Shown here one piece after another: positions 63,664 through 64,000 of a stretch of 64,000 nucleotides of DNA (the stretch's first letter is position 1; each line of letters starts with the position of its first letter). The notes beneath the pieces were generated by a model that was given only the letters and a program-made list of their open reading frames with translations, did not search any database and was not told the DNA's origin. The DNA is taken from assembly GCF_018842675.1 (NCBI RefSeq), contig NZ_JAGTWO010000004.1, positions 2,604,001-2,668,000 on the forward strand, in the 5' to 3' direction. Origin of the DNA: Candidatus Pantoea bituminis (GTDB lineage Bacteria; Pseudomonadota; Gammaproteobacteria; Enterobacterales; Enterobacteriaceae). A program made the translations under genes and the position numbers.

Positions 63664-64000
63664 TTAATAAGTACGCACTTTCGGCGGGAACGCCGCGCGC
63701 AGTTTCGGCTGCATGTTCACCTCACGGCGCGTCATGCTCTCGGTTTGCGGGATATAAAGACTGTGGCACAGCCAGTTTTCATCATCACGATCCGGGTAGT
63801 CGAAGCGACTGTGCGCACCGCGACTTTCGGTGCGATAGTTTGCTGCCACTGCGGTGGCGTAAGCGGTTTCCATCAGGTTATCCAGCTCCAGGCACTCAAT
63901 ACGTTGAGTATTAAAGTCTGGTGAGCGGTCATCCAAACGCGCTGATTTCAGGCGTTCACGGATCACTTTCAGCTCAGCAAGCCCTTCTTTCATCGCATCA
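63664..64000 (-). CDS. sdhA: Succinate dehydrogenase flavoprotein SdhA (partial, C-terminus)
   Basis: The last ~112 codons of SdhA; the gene continues past the window edge. Visible are [39 protein letters not shown] with the conserved RGAH, and the end [14 protein letters not shown]. Catalyses succinate oxidation with covalent FAD. Confidence 0.96.
   Translation of the reverse strand, partial: DAMKEGLAELKVIRERLKSARLDDRSPDFNTQRIECLELDNLMETAYATAVAANYRTESRGAHSRFDYPDRDDENWLCHSLYIPQTESMTRREVNMQPKLRAAFPPKVRTY

Overview
The window is a chromosomal segment of an enterobacterium, most likely Erwiniaceae (Pantoea/Erwinia group). Almost every protein aligns closely, from memory, with an E. coli counterpart, and the order follows the E. 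coli 16-18 min region: dusC-rhlE-ybhQPON-ybhL-moaABCDE-ybhK-uvrB-bio-ybhB-pgl-ybhA-modCBA-acrZ-modEF-gal-gpmA-aroG-ybgS-zitB-pnuC-nadA-tRNA-Lys-cpoB-pal-tolBARQ-ybgC-cydXBA-sucDCBA-sdhBA. The Erwiniaceae call rests on a gal operon lacking galE, the absence of the mng genes between cydA and sucD, and several insertions. The genus is not certain.

Layout. 1-8.4 kb: an MFS transporter, tRNA and RNA enzymes, and the ybhQ/ybhP/clsB/ybhN membrane-lipid cluster. 8.4-10.4 kb: two accessory lipoproteins. 10.4-13.4 kb: the moa operon behind a Moco riboswitch and a ModE operator. 13.4-18 kb: ybhK, SOS-controlled uvrB, a cluster of DnaA boxes matching the DARS1 locus (known between uvrB and bioD in E. coli), and an orphan ABC ATPase. 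18-23 kb: divergent biotin operons around a BirA operator. 23-31 kb: ybhB, pgl, ybhA and the molybdate uptake and regulation genes, including the small acrZ. 31-36.5 kb: galTKM with two GalR-type operators, gpmA and aroG. 36.7-41.8 kb: ybgS, an inserted EvgA/EvgS-type two-component system and zitB. 41.8-45.8 kb: pnuC, nadA, and a divergent alkylation-repair pair (ogt, Ada-AlkA fusion) around a 20-bp inverted repeat. 45.9-46.8 kb: three tRNA-Lys(TTT) genes and three tandem 180-bp repeats, each ending in a tRNA-Lys tail and terminator. 47-52.6 kb: tol-pal. 52.8-56 kb: cytochrome bd genes with a decayed ybgE. 56.5-64 kb: sucABCD, sdhB and the end of sdhA.

Themes. Molybdate uptake, its sensor ModE and molybdopterin synthesis are linked by two ModE palindromes and the Moco riboswitch. 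The TCA genes (suc/sdh) sit beside the microaerobic oxidase.

A major caution: eleven genes (ybhN, the OBAP lipoprotein, moaA, bioF, bioA, pgl, modA, galK, the sensor kinase, cydB, sucA) carry 15 frameshifts. Each falls at a homopolymer run that appears one base short (two in bioA). Repairing them restores normal family lengths, so I read them as sequencing errors and annotate the genes as intact. ybgE is different: it has in-frame stops and looks truly decayed.
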